This document shows positions 9,125-18,769 of a DNA stretch of 64,000 nt, in pieces. This DNA is from Acidobacteriota bacterium. GTDB lineage: Bacteria > Acidobacteriota > Terriglobia > Acidiferrales > UBA7541. The position numbers and the translations under genes were made by a program. Within the stretch, counting starts at the first letter, position 1. The number at the start of each line of letters is the position of its first letter. The notes beneath the pieces are model-generated. The model did no database searches. It saw nothing but the letters and a program-made list of their open reading frames with translations, and was not told where the DNA came from. Location of the stretch: assembly GCA_003223325.1 (NCBI GenBank), contig QHYS01000015.1, positions 25,091 through 89,090 on the forward strand, in the 5' to 3' direction.

Positions 9125-9900
9125 AAGAAAGCTACGGAGTCAGATTGCCGGGCCTGGAACTGGACGACCTCGTCGGCAAGCTGATCGTTCTGGAAGGGAC
9201 GGACGGCGTGGGGCGCTCCACCCAAATCCGGCTGCTCAAGGAATGGCTGGAACAGCAAGGCCATGCGGTCCTGGATACGGGGCTAACCCGCTCCGGACTT
9301 GTCGGCAAGGGCATCAAGCGAGCCAAGGAAGGGCATACCCTCGGCCGCATCACACTTACCCTCTTCTACGCAACGGACTTCGCCGACCGCCTCGAAAACG
9401 AGATCGTGCCGGCGCTGCGCGCGGGCTTTGTGGTGCTCACCGACCGCTACATCTATTCGCTGATGGCGCGTTCTATGGTTCGGGGGCTAGATTCGGTTTG
9501 GGTGCGCAATATCCATCGCTTTGCTCCAAAGCCGGACGCCGTTTTCTACCTGCGCATCAGCGTCGACGAACTCATTCCCCGCGCGGTATTCACCCGCGGA
9601 TTTGATTACTGGGAATCCGGCATGGACCTCTACTCGGCAGAGGACATGTACGATAGCTTCAGGAAATATCAGGCCGCCCTACTGCAACAATTCGATCAGC
9701 TGGCGGAGGAGTTCAGTTTCGACGTAATTGATGCGCGACCCGAACCTCGGGTGATATTCGAACAGCTGAAGGCCGGGATCGATAGGATCCTCACCCCTCC
9801 GGTAGGGCGAGCGGCACTTGCCATACCCAGCGGCGCGCCAGAGACAGGCGAGGAAGTGGCGGTAGAGGCTGCAATAGAAGAGCGGCGCAAGCGGGCATAA
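9121..9900 (+). CDS. Thymidylate-kinase-like P-loop protein (paralog 2) with Walker A Lys replaced by Arg
   Basis: LIVLEGTDGVGRSTQIRLLKEWL, TDRYIYSLMARS; ATGA overlap with upstream gene. Confidence 0.8.
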   Translation: MKESYGVRLPGLELDDLVGKLIVLEGTDGVGRSTQIRLLKEWLEQQGHAVLDTGLTRSGLVGKGIKRAKEGHTLGRITLTLFYATDFADRLENEIVPALRAGFVVLTDRYIYSLMARSMVRGLDSVWVRNIHRFAPKPDAVFYLRISVDELIPRAVFTRGFDYWESGMDLYSAEDMYDSFRKYQAALLQQFDQLAEEFSFDVIDARPEPRVIFEQLKAGIDRILTPPVGRAALAIPSGAPETGEEVAVEAAIEERRKRA

Positions 9901-9924
9901 CAGATCAAACGCGCCATAGAGATC

Positions 9925-10956
9925 ATGAGCCAGGACGACCAGGACGAGGTTCACGTTTCCCCGGCATCGCAATCCTTGGAGCGGTCCATGCGCCGTGCGC
10001 TGGGCAACCATAAGCGCGCGCAAAAGAACCTGAAGACAGACCCGGTCCACGATTTCCGTGTCGCTTTACGGCGCTGCCGCTCCCTGGCCGAAGGTTTTTC
10101 TGCCATCGATCCTGACCCTGTCTGGCGGCGGCTGCGAAAGGCATCCAAGCAGATACAGAGCGGACTTTCCGACTTGCGAGACGTGCAAGTATTGCAGGCC
10201 TGGCTGAGGCCTCTGCGCTTAACCGGGGGTCCCGCCGGCAAGGCCTTGGCCTCGCATTTCAAAAAACAGGAACGCCGCGCTCGGCGGGAGGCCCGCAGCT
10301 CGCTAAAATCCTTTCCTCGCAAACGATGGAAGCGCTGGTCACGCCGGCTGCCCGCTAGGGCCGAACTCATCCCGGTGAACGAGCGGCGACTGGCCCAACT
10401 GGTCCTTGAGCAATTGTCCCGCGTCATCGATCTGCACGAGCGCTGGACCAAGGAACCAAGCGCCGAGACTTGGCACGAATTGCGCGTCACGGTAAAGCGC
10501 TTGCGCTACCTGGTCGAGAGTTTCCTGCCGCAAAAGAGCGAGGCCTGGGGCGCGGAACTCGAGCGCGCTCAGGACCTTCTCGGAGAAGGGCACGATCTCG
10601 ATGTGATGCACGATCTGCTCGTGGAGCTCTCGCACAAGAGATCCTTACCCAAACTGGCGGTATCGAGGTCTCTGCGGCGCGTAGACACTGCAGCGCGGAA
10701 GAGGCGGAAGGAATACGTTGCGCTCGTCTCCCAACCGCCGCATCGAAACGGCAAAGGCTCCAGTGTGGATAACGCCGCCGACACTAGCCCGCAAAAGCTA
10801 TGGGATCGCTGGCGGACCGAGCTCGCATGCATGGCTTCGATCACTCGCCAAGGCGGCGAAGAATCCTCGAGGTCAGCACCCAGAAGAGCGTTGCGCGTAA
10901 GGGCGAGGGCGAGTCGATATCCACACAGGCCACGCCGGATTTCTTCAGCGCCGTGA
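9925..10956 (+). CDS. CHAD domain protein
   Basis: Helical His/Arg motifs PVHDFRVALRRCRSLAE and TWHELRVTVKRLRYLVESF typical of CHAD. Confidence 0.88.
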   Translation: MSQDDQDEVHVSPASQSLERSMRRALGNHKRAQKNLKTDPVHDFRVALRRCRSLAEGFSAIDPDPVWRRLRKASKQIQSGLSDLRDVQVLQAWLRPLRLTGGPAGKALASHFKKQERRARREARSSLKSFPRKRWKRWSRRLPARAELIPVNERRLAQLVLEQLSRVIDLHERWTKEPSAETWHELRVTVKRLRYLVESFLPQKSEAWGAELERAQDLLGEGHDLDVMHDLLVELSHKRSLPKLAVSRSLRRVDTAARKRRKEYVALVSQPPHRNGKGSSVDNAADTSPQKLWDRWRTELACMASITRQGGEESSRSAPRRALRVRARASRYPHRPRRISSAP

Positions 10957-11335
10957 ATGGCGCTGTTGCCTTCAGCGCGTGCGCAATGAATTCGTCCACA
11001 TGCGGCGCATGCCCGAAGCAGATCACTTCCCCTCCTAGCCGGCCGAGCTCTTCCGCCAGCCGAGCCGGTTTCGCCTCGGGCTTGAGCGCGTCTGTGGTGC
11101 GAAGCTGCTTGGGATCGAGACCCAGAACCTCGCAGACGACCTCGCCGGTCTGCACGGCGCGCACGTAAGGGCTGGTTAGAAGCGCAGCGGGTTTGACCCG
11201 CAATGCCCGCAGTCCGCGCGCGGCGGCGCGAGTACGCTGAATTCCCTTGGGTGTGAGATAACGGTCTGGATCCGGAGGGCAATCGGGGTCTTCTCGGTCG
11301 ATGGCGATGCCGTGTCGCATCAGGTAAAGGCGCAT
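10841..11335 (-). CDS. sixA: SixA-like histidine phosphatase (phosphoglycerate mutase superfamily)
   Basis: MRLYLMRHGIAIDRE, LTPKGIQRTRAAARGL, LLTSPYVRAVQTGEV, GHAPHVDEFI. Confidence 0.88.
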   Translation of the reverse strand: MRLYLMRHGIAIDREDPDCPPDPDRYLTPKGIQRTRAAARGLRALRVKPAALLTSPYVRAVQTGEVVCEVLGLDPKQLRTTDALKPEAKPARLAEELGRLGGEVICFGHAPHVDEFIAHALKATAPFTALKKSGVACVDIDSPSPLRATLFWVLTSRILRRLGE

Positions 11336-11458
11336 AGTTTTTCCCGGGGCTTCTTCGTCTTCACCCATTGGCTCCGGTTTGTCACGCTGCTGTGCAACCA
11401 TAACCTAATCTTAGATGCTTTGGGATCATCAAAACGGTGAGCAGGCAAGGGGCAGTCG

Positions 11459-13057
11459 TCACGCTGCGGAACGTCCAGCGATGAGCCCGTTGCGCCGCGC
11501 CGCGTTTCCATTTTGAATACGCCGTACACAAGCGAATCGCAGGGGCAGGCCAAACTCCCTTTCAAAGAATTTGGATTTGCGTCGCAGCTCGCGAAGATTC
11601 ACCTGGGCCTCGGAAGTTGTGGCCATGCGTATCAGAATCGTTCTGCGCTGAATCTTCGCGTCCACGCGGCGCACCGCCTGCGTTCCCCCCGCATCCAGCG
11701 CCACCGCGATGCGCAGCAGCGCGGCCAACTGCTGCACGCGCGTGCGGTCCGCGCCGGCAAGCGAACTATAGAGCCGATGGTGGAGGTCGGGCCTAGATTC
11801 ACCATGATAGCGCACCAGGCAGGCCACCACGGCCTGCTGGTGCTTGCTGAGCCCCGGAATGTCCGCATGCCGCACCAGATATTCGCCATGCTTATGGTGC
11901 CCGCGTGCATTCACCGCGACGCCGATGTCGTGCAAAAGCGCTCCCAATTCAAGCGTGACCCGCTGCGCGGAGGGCAGTTCGTGAACAGGCGCCAGCTGAT
12001 CAAAAAGCTGCGCCGCCAGCCGGCGCACATGCTCGCAATGGCCGGTATCGGAGTGCATCCGCGCGGCAAAGCGACGTGCCTGCTGGCGTAAGGCCTCCGC
12101 CCTCTCATCATGAGCACTCGCCGGACCAAAATGGGCAGTCGCCAGTTCATGCAGCACTCCTTCGCGAACGCCCACCCCGGGAATAATCATTTGCCGCACG
12201 TCCAGCAGCTCCGCGAGCCTGATGAACAAAACCGCCGCTACGCCCATGACCTCGGCGCGATCGCGTCGCACTCCAAAACTATCCATGCGGCCGTCCACGT
12301 CGAGCCGCAGGATCTCCCAGAGCATCTCCCGCAGGCGGCGGAGATTCAGGGTATTGAAACCGGCCAAGCGCGGACCCGGAGCGACCCGAGCGAGCGCCTC
12401 CGCATTGCCGCCGCAAGCGACTGCGGCGCTGCGCCCGACCTCCATCGAGCCTCGAAGCTGAGACTGCAACACCGAACTAATGTGCGCTTGCAACTCACCC
12501 AAAGCCTCCGGCGTAAACGGCCCGGCGAGATTAAATTGCTCCATGAGACGAACCGTGCCGAGCGGAAGCGCGAATCCTCGGTCGATTTTTCTCCCGCGCA
12601 GGAAACTCATCTCCAGGCTGCCGCCACCCAGATCGAGAATCAATCGGGGAGCAAAACGTCCTGCCGATACCCCGAATACTGCCTCGCGGACGAGCCGCGC
12701 CTCTTCCGCCGCACTTATGGCTACGAGCTCGATGCCGGCCTCGCGGTAGATTCGCGAAATCAGGGCATCACGATTGACGGCTTCGCGCATGGCGCTGGTG
12801 GCGACGGCCGAGTATCCATCCACTTCGTAGCGGTCGAGCAGGCTCCGGAAATGCAGAAAGGCTTCGACCGCCCGTGACATCGTGCGCGGGTCCAGTCTTT
12901 TTCTCGTGAATACGTTATGACCCAGCCGAACCGACCAGCGCGCGCTTGCAAGTTCGCGTATCTCCGTGGCCGAGCTGGCGCGCGCTACTACCGCGCGGAT
13001 CGCGTTCGAGCCCGCGTCAAGCGCAGCGATCACCAGCGGCGATGGGGTTAATGGCAT
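11459..13057 (-). CDS. Ppx/GppA phosphatase with C-terminal HD domain
   Basis: LDAGSNAIRAVVA, ATSAMREAVNRD, LILDLGGGSLEMSFL, HD region LGALLHDIGVAVNARGHHKHGEYLVRH. Confidence 0.92.
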   Translation of the reverse strand: MPLTPSPLVIAALDAGSNAIRAVVARASSATEIRELASARWSVRLGHNVFTRKRLDPRTMSRAVEAFLHFRSLLDRYEVDGYSAVATSAMREAVNRDALISRIYREAGIELVAISAAEEARLVREAVFGVSAGRFAPRLILDLGGGSLEMSFLRGRKIDRGFALPLGTVRLMEQFNLAGPFTPEALGELQAHISSVLQSQLRGSMEVGRSAAVACGGNAEALARVAPGPRLAGFNTLNLRRLREMLWEILRLDVDGRMDSFGVRRDRAEVMGVAAVLFIRLAELLDVRQMIIPGVGVREGVLHELATAHFGPASAHDERAEALRQQARRFAARMHSDTGHCEHVRRLAAQLFDQLAPVHELPSAQRVTLELGALLHDIGVAVNARGHHKHGEYLVRHADIPGLSKHQQAVVACLVRYHGESRPDLHHRLYSSLAGADRTRVQQLAALLRIAVALDAGGTQAVRRVDAKIQRRTILIRMATTSEAQVNLRELRRKSKFFEREFGLPLRFACVRRIQNGNAARRNGLIAGRSAA

Positions 13058-13283
13058 GGAGGGACACCTAGAAGAAGATGTCTAGAGGAAAGACTGCCGA
13101 CTCGAAGTGCAGCAGCGAACCTGAACCGATTCAGCGACGCCTCCCTGCCCGAGGAACCGTCCACGCAGCAAATCCTCGAGCGGCAACGCCTGCGGCCGCA
13201 ACGCGTTCAGAATAACACTCCTACAAAGCCGCGATATTAAAATTTGTTCACAGACGTGTTTGAGTTACGGGGGCAGAATGCGA

Positions 13284-14573
13284 TCAGGGCCGAATCGCCG
13301 CGAGACTCTCGCGGCAGGCGACGACTGTGCGGCGTATATCGTCATCGCCGTGTGCCGCAGAGACGAATAGCGCCTCGAATTGCGAGGGAGGTATGAGGAT
13401 TTTCCGGCGCAGCATCTCCTGAAAGAACGACGCGAAGCGGCGCGTATCGGATCTCTTTGCGGCAGCATAGTTCTCAACTGGGCCTACGGTGAAAAATAAT
13501 GTCAGCAGTGACCCCGCACGAGCCACGTGGCCGGCGACGCCCGAGTCAGAAAGAGCTTGCCGCATGCCGTCCGCGAGAATCTTGGCCTTTCGCTCTAGGG
13601 AATCGTAGAAGCCAACCGACGCGAGGCGCTTCAGAGTCTCGATACCCGCTCGCATGGCCAGGGGATTGCCCGATAGCGTGCCCGCCTGATAGACCGGGCC
13701 CAACGGAGCAATTTGCTCCATCAATTCTCGACGTCCTCCGTAGGCGGCGACCGGCAGACCGCCGCCAATGATCTTGCCCAACGTGGTCAGGTCCGGCTCG
13801 ATACCAAAAAGATTTTGCGCTCCCCCAAAGCACAGCCGGAAGCCGGTGATGACTTCATCGAAAATGAGCAGCGCACCATGGTGCCGCGTCAATTCGCGCA
13901 CTTCGGAAAGAAAACCGTCTAACGGCGGAACCAGGCCCATATTCGCCGCCACGGGCTCGACAATTACAGCTGCTATGTCGTGTCCGTGGCTCTCGAACAG
14001 GCGCTCAACTGCCTCCAGATCGTTGTAGGGCGCATCGAGCGTCAGTTCCGCCAGCGCCTCCGGAACCCCTGGAGAAGCCGCGATGCCCAAAGTTGCCAGC
14101 CCGGAACCCGCCTTGGCGAGAAAGCTGTCGCCATGTCCGTGGTAACCGCCCTCAAACTTAACGATGAAATTTCGGCCGGTCGCCGCCCGCGCCAAACGAA
14201 CCGCGCTCATGGTTGCCTCGGTGCCCGAACTTACAAAACGCACGCGCTCCATCGAGGGTAGGGATTTTTGAAGCATCTCCGCCAATTCGATCTCGAGCTC
14301 GGTGGTCATGCCATAGCTTGTGCCGAGCGCATCCTGCTCCGCCAAAGCAGCCGTGATTTCCTGGTGAGCGTGTCCCAAAATCAGGGCGCCCCAGGAGCAG
14401 ATGAAATCGGTATAGGCATTGCCGTCCACATCCCAGACCTGGGCTCCCTGCGCGCGGTCCACGATGATGGGCGTGCCGCCCACTGCGCCGAAAGCGCGCA
14501 CGGGACTATTGACGCCGCCCACCAGTACGCGGCGGGCGCGGTCAAAAGCCTTTTGCGAACGGCTGTGCTCCAT
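13284..14573 (-). CDS. hemL: Glutamate-1-semialdehyde 2,1-aminomutase
   Basis: LVGGVNSPVRAFGAVGGTP, VSSGTEATMSAVRLAR, GGYHGHGDSFL, LIFDEVITGFRL, TLGKIIGGGLPVAAYGG; likely start MEHSRSQ at 14573. Confidence 0.96.
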   Translation of the reverse strand: MEHSRSQKAFDRARRVLVGGVNSPVRAFGAVGGTPIIVDRAQGAQVWDVDGNAYTDFICSWGALILGHAHQEITAALAEQDALGTSYGMTTELEIELAEMLQKSLPSMERVRFVSSGTEATMSAVRLARAATGRNFIVKFEGGYHGHGDSFLAKAGSGLATLGIAASPGVPEALAELTLDAPYNDLEAVERLFESHGHDIAAVIVEPVAANMGLVPPLDGFLSEVRELTRHHGALLIFDEVITGFRLCFGGAQNLFGIEPDLTTLGKIIGGGLPVAAYGGRRELMEQIAPLGPVYQAGTLSGNPLAMRAGIETLKRLASVGFYDSLERKAKILADGMRQALSDSGVAGHVARAGSLLTLFFTVGPVENYAAAKRSDTRRFASFFQEMLRRKILIPPSQFEALFVSAAHGDDDIRRTVVACRESLAAIRP

Positions 14574-14640
14574 TTCCGGGATACTTCCCACGCCGATTCC
14601 CTCCGCCGTGTCCCCTCGCCAAGGGATCAAACAGCCTTTC

Positions 14641-14676
14641 GCGCTCTTAGGAGCGCAGCGACGAAGAATCTCTCAG
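14641..14676 (-). repeat. REP-like repeat family A copy (GAGAGATTCTTCGTCGCTGCGCTCCTAAGAGCGC on minus)
   Basis: Shares GAGATTCTTCGTCG with copies at 38234 and 43064; lies near the hemL start. Confidence 0.5.
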
Positions 14677-14708
14677 TTGCCAAGCTTAACGAGCCGGAGA
14701 GCTAGCTC

Positions 14709-15686
14709 TTAGCAAGCCTTAGTCCATCGCGCCACGTCCTTGGCATGATACGTCAGCACGATCTCTGCGCCGGCTCGTTGAATCGCCGTCAGAACTTCCA
14801 GCACGATTCGCTTTTCATCCAGCCAGCCATTGCGCGCGGCGGCTTTGACCATCGCGTATTCGCCGCTTACGTTGTAGGCGCCTAGGGGGACGTCAAAACG
14901 GTCCCGAACCTGGCGAATGATGTCCAAATAAGGGAGCGCCGGTTTGACCATGATGATGTCCGCGCCTTCCTCCAAATCAAGCGCCACTTCCTGCAGGGCC
15001 TCTCGCGCATTTGCCGGATCCATTTGATAGCTGCGCCGGTCCCCAAACTGAGGCGCCGATTGCGCCGCCTCCCGAAAGGGTCCGTAAAATCCGGAACAAT
15101 ATTTAGCGGCGTAAGAAAATATCGGCAGATGCGAGAATCCATGAGAGTCAAGGGCCTGCCGAATCGCTGCTACTCGCCCATCCATCATGTCCGAAGGTGC
15201 CACCATATCAGCGCCCGCACGCGCGTGAGATAGCGCCTCCTCGGCAAGCAGCTTCAGCGTCGGATCATTGGCCACTTCGCCATTTTCGATCACGCCGCAG
15301 TGTCCGTGGCTTGTGTACTCGCACAGGCAGACGTCGGTAATCACCACCAGATTGAGGTTGGCGCGGCGAATCGCCTGGATCGCCCGTTGCACCACACCGC
15401 TCGGCGAAGAAGCCTCCGATCCATGCTCGTCTTTGTGTTCGGGAATGCCAAAGAGGATCACTCCAGGAATTCCCAATCCTTCGACCTCGCGGCATTCCTC
15501 CAGCAGTTGATCAACTGACTGTTGATAGACTCCAGGCATCGAGCTGATCTCCATGCGCGTCGCATTGCCCGGCCCGACGAACATGGGATAAACGAAGCCG
15601 CTGGTGGAAAGGCGCGTTTCGCGCGTCATGCCGCGCAGGGCCTCGGTGCGCCGCAGGCGTCGCGGTCGTTGTACTGGAAATGCCAT
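14709..15686 (-). CDS. hemB: Porphobilinogen synthase
   Basis: [58 protein letters not shown]. Confidence 0.97.
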   Translation of the reverse strand: MAFPVQRPRRLRRTEALRGMTRETRLSTSGFVYPMFVGPGNATRMEISSMPGVYQQSVDQLLEECREVEGLGIPGVILFGIPEHKDEHGSEASSPSGVVQRAIQAIRRANLNLVVITDVCLCEYTSHGHCGVIENGEVANDPTLKLLAEEALSHARAGADMVAPSDMMDGRVAAIRQALDSHGFSHLPIFSYAAKYCSGFYGPFREAAQSAPQFGDRRSYQMDPANAREALQEVALDLEEGADIIMVKPALPYLDIIRQVRDRFDVPLGAYNVSGEYAMVKAAARNGWLDEKRIVLEVLTAIQRAGAEIVLTYHAKDVARWTKAC

Positions 15687-15698
15687 ACCCCCCTCCCG

Positions 15699-16523
15699 TC
15701 ACACGGCTTCTGTTGTGGACCCGCCGCGCTTGATTTCGGGTGCCGAAAAATGCCGCTCCAGAGCCGCTACAAGCGAGTATGCGGTTGCCTCATCCGCTTC
15801 TACAGCTACCGGTAACCCCGCACCTCGAATCGCTTTTGCCGTCACCGGCCCGACCGCCGCGAAGGCGACGCCCGAACTCCATTTGGCTAGGCCCTCAGCC
15901 CCGATGAGACTCTGAAATTCATGGAAAGCCGAAGGACTGAAAAATGTGACCGCGTCAGCCTGCCCGTTAAGCATCGACTCGATTAGGCTGCGATCAAATG
16001 TTTCCGGCCCGGCCGTCCTGTAGGCAACTACCTCCGTGACATTGGCCGCAGCCTTCCGGAGCAGCGAGGGCAACTCCTCGCCGGCGCGGTCACTTCGCGG
16101 CAGCAGAACCCTCTTTCCCGCAACTGCTTCGCCCAGCCCCGCGGCAAGTCCCGCTCCGCTAAATTCCGCCGGGACAAACGACACTCGCAAGCCTTCCTTC
16201 TCGAGAGCCAACCGCGTCGCCGAACCCACCGCAGCGATTTCTTTGCCCTTGACGGTCGGTGGATATCCCAGTGCGCGGCATCGTCCGAGAAAAAACGTCA
16301 CGGCGTTCGCGCTGGTGAAAATTAACCAGTCAAACTGTTCGAGCGATCGAATGGCGCAGTCGAGTTCATGAGTATTCTCAGGCTCCACAAAACGGACGAG
16401 AGGAAGCAAGATCACCTCTGCGCCCAATTCCTCCAATCGCTGGCGCAACTCTTTCGACAGCGCCGACGCGCGCGTAACCACAATGCGCTTTCCCTCGAGC
16501 GTTCGAGATTTAACTGTGTTCAA
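15699..16523 (-). CDS. hemD: Uroporphyrinogen-III synthase (probable TTG start inside hemC)
   Basis: LEGKRIVVTRASALSKELRQRLEELGAEVILLPLVRF, DWLIFTSANAVTFFL, AVGPVTAKAI. Confidence 0.88.
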   Translation of the reverse strand: MNTVKSRTLEGKRIVVTRASALSKELRQRLEELGAEVILLPLVRFVEPENTHELDCAIRSLEQFDWLIFTSANAVTFFLGRCRALGYPPTVKGKEIAAVGSATRLALEKEGLRVSFVPAEFSGAGLAAGLGEAVAGKRVLLPRSDRAGEELPSLLRKAAANVTEVVAYRTAGPETFDRSLIESMLNGQADAVTFFSPSAFHEFQSLIGAEGLAKWSSGVAFAAVGPVTAKAIRGAGLPVAVEADEATAYSLVAALERHFSAPEIKRGGSTTEAV

Positions 16524-17439
16524 CGCCGCGCCCCGCGAGCCGCAGCAGGCGGTCCGCGCCGCGGTCGAGCAGCGCCGCGGCCACCGAGCGCCCCAGCTCT
16601 CTACCATTTTCCAACGCCCCTGTGCGGCTCTCGCGGATGGATTCGCTTCCATCCGCGGAGAGCACGCAAGCATCGATGATTAGGCTTCCTGACGCCGCGC
16701 GACACCACACCCCCATGGGGACCTGGCAGCCGCCTTCGAGTCCCGCCAATACGGCGCGCTCCGCTTCCACCGCAACCCGCGATGGATCATGATTCAACTT
16801 TCGCACCGCTGCGGAGAGCTCGTTCTCCCGCTTGCGAGTTTCGATTCCGATGGCGCCCTGCCCTGCAGCGGGAAGACAGACCTCCGGCGGCACGATCTCG
16901 CTGATTCGCTCGGCTTTCCCGAGCCTTTCGAGGCCGGCCTTCGCGAGAACGATCGCATCGTAATCGCCTTGGGCCAGCTTTGCCAGTCGGGTGTCCACGT
17001 TGCCGCGCATATCCGCCATCTCGAGATCGCGGCGATAATGCCGCAGTTGCGCCTGCCGTCGCAGACTGCTGGTGCCAATGCGGGCTCCGGCCGGCAATTG
17101 ATCGAGTTTGAGTCCGCCACCCGAAATCAGCGCATCGCGCACGTCGTCTCTCTCGCAGATTGCCGCAATCTCCAGCCCCGTGGGAAGAGCGGTGGGCATG
17201 TCCTTCATACTGTGGACCGCCAGATCGATACGCCTGTCGAGCAGCGCGTCCTCCAACTCCTTGGTGAAAACGCCTTTGCCGCCGATCACGCGGAGAGAGC
17301 TCTGCCGATCGCGGTCTCCCGAGGTGCGAATGATTACCAACTCGGTGGCAATTCCGTAGCGCGCTAGCCCGGCCCGCACAAATTCCGCCTGCCAGCGAGC
17401 CAACGTACTGCCGCGGGTCCCAATCCGCAAAGACTTCAA
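16510..17439 (-). CDS. hemC: Hydroxymethylbilane synthase
   Basis: RIGTRGSTLARWQAEFV, VHSMKDMPTALPTGL, GTSSLRRQAQLRHYR, AAGQGAIGIE, GGCQVPMGVW. Confidence 0.97.
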   Translation of the reverse strand: MKSLRIGTRGSTLARWQAEFVRAGLARYGIATELVIIRTSGDRDRQSSLRVIGGKGVFTKELEDALLDRRIDLAVHSMKDMPTALPTGLEIAAICERDDVRDALISGGGLKLDQLPAGARIGTSSLRRQAQLRHYRRDLEMADMRGNVDTRLAKLAQGDYDAIVLAKAGLERLGKAERISEIVPPEVCLPAAGQGAIGIETRKRENELSAAVRKLNHDPSRVAVEAERAVLAGLEGGCQVPMGVWCRAASGSLIIDACVLSADGSESIRESRTGALENGRELGRSVAAALLDRGADRLLRLAGRGVEHS

Positions 17440-18722
17440 GACTTGTCCTGATCCAGGCGGAAAAGATCCCGGAGCGCTTCGAGGTTTCGGACTCTGCGGC
17501 GCACATCTGGAACGGTCTTCAGTTTTTCGGCGGGTTCGAGCAAGACGCGGTCGAGCAATTCGTCCATCAGGGCCGCGATGCGCCGCTTGTCGTCCGGCGA
17601 GAGGTGCAGCATGCCGCTCAGTTTCTCCCGCAGAAAGTCCTCGCGCTCCGCTCCGAGGCGCGAGCGCAATTCCCGCAAGACCGCGCTAGCCTCGACGCCC
17701 GCCTGCCACGACTCAAACTTGGTCACGTGCTCCTCGACCAGCAGTTCCACTTTGGGAACCTCGGCTTCCCTGGCGCGTTTATTTTGTTCCACGATCTCCT
17801 TCAGGTCGTCGACGCCGTAGAGATAAACGTTATAAAGTTCGGCGGCGCCCGCCGATACGTTGCGAGGAACTCCCAGATCGATGAACAGCAGCGAGCGGTT
17901 AGAACGCGCCGCCATGGCCCGCTCTACGGCCACGCGCGAGACGACAGGTTCGGAACTGGTCACCGAGCAGATCACCGTGTCCGGCCAGACCAGCGCCGAG
18001 TCCAATGCCTCCCAATCAACGACTTCCGCCCCGAAGCGCTCCGCGAGTTCCGCGGCGCGCTGGAGCGAACGATTAGCCACTCCCAGGCGCGAGATTCCAC
18101 GGTCGCGGAGATGCGCGACCACCTGTTCTCCTGTCGATCCGGCACCCAAAATGAGCGCAGAGTGCGATCGCAGGCTGCCGAAAATCCGCTCCGCCAGCTT
18201 GACGCCGGCAAAAGCCACGGACATGGGCCGTGCACTGATTTGCGTTTCCGCCCGAACGCGCTTGCCCACCTCCAACGCGCTCTGGAACATGCGGTTGAGC
18301 ACCGGCCCTGTGCCGCCGTGGTCCACTGCGATGCGATACGCCTCGCGGATCTGACCGAGAATCTCGGCTTCGCCCAACATCATGGAATCCAACCCTGCCG
18401 CAACCCGGAATAGATGTCGCACCGCCTCTCGATCGTGGCGCCGATACAAACTGCCGTTAAGGACCGCAGGCTCAATCCTGTGGAACGTGGCCAAGAAGAG
18501 CTCCATCGCGCCGGCGCTGTCTTTCGCCGAAGACGCCGATTCCGGCGGCACGCCGTAGAGTTCGCTGCGATTGCAGGTAGAGAGCACTACGGTCTCGGAG
18601 AGAACGCCCCGCGAACGCAGTTGTTCAGATGCCAGCCGCGCTGCTTCTTGCGTAAAGGAAACGCGCTCGCGCAACTCCACCGGAGCCGTGCGATGATTCA
18701 AGCCTATGAGGACGATCGCCAC
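17436..18722 (-). CDS. hemA: Glutamyl-tRNA reductase
   Basis: IGLNHRTAPVELRERVSF, VVLSTCNRSELYGV, LDSMMLGEAEILGQIREAYR, ALILGAGSTGEQVVAHL. Confidence 0.97.
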   Translation of the reverse strand: MAIVLIGLNHRTAPVELRERVSFTQEAARLASEQLRSRGVLSETVVLSTCNRSELYGVPPESASSAKDSAGAMELFLATFHRIEPAVLNGSLYRRHDREAVRHLFRVAAGLDSMMLGEAEILGQIREAYRIAVDHGGTGPVLNRMFQSALEVGKRVRAETQISARPMSVAFAGVKLAERIFGSLRSHSALILGAGSTGEQVVAHLRDRGISRLGVANRSLQRAAELAERFGAEVVDWEALDSALVWPDTVICSVTSSEPVVSRVAVERAMAARSNRSLLFIDLGVPRNVSAGAAELYNVYLYGVDDLKEIVEQNKRAREAEVPKVELLVEEHVTKFESWQAGVEASAVLRELRSRLGAEREDFLREKLSGMLHLSPDDKRRIAALMDELLDRVLLEPAEKLKTVPDVRRRVRNLEALRDLFRLDQDKS

Positions 18723-18769
18723 CGGTTAATTTCCCCGTCGCCCGAAAAGAATCAGGTTCCGCACACGCC

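Noticed and set aside
12110-12877. 255-aa plus-strand ORF
   Set aside because: Antisense to the Ppx/GppA-HD gene; no recognisable motifs.
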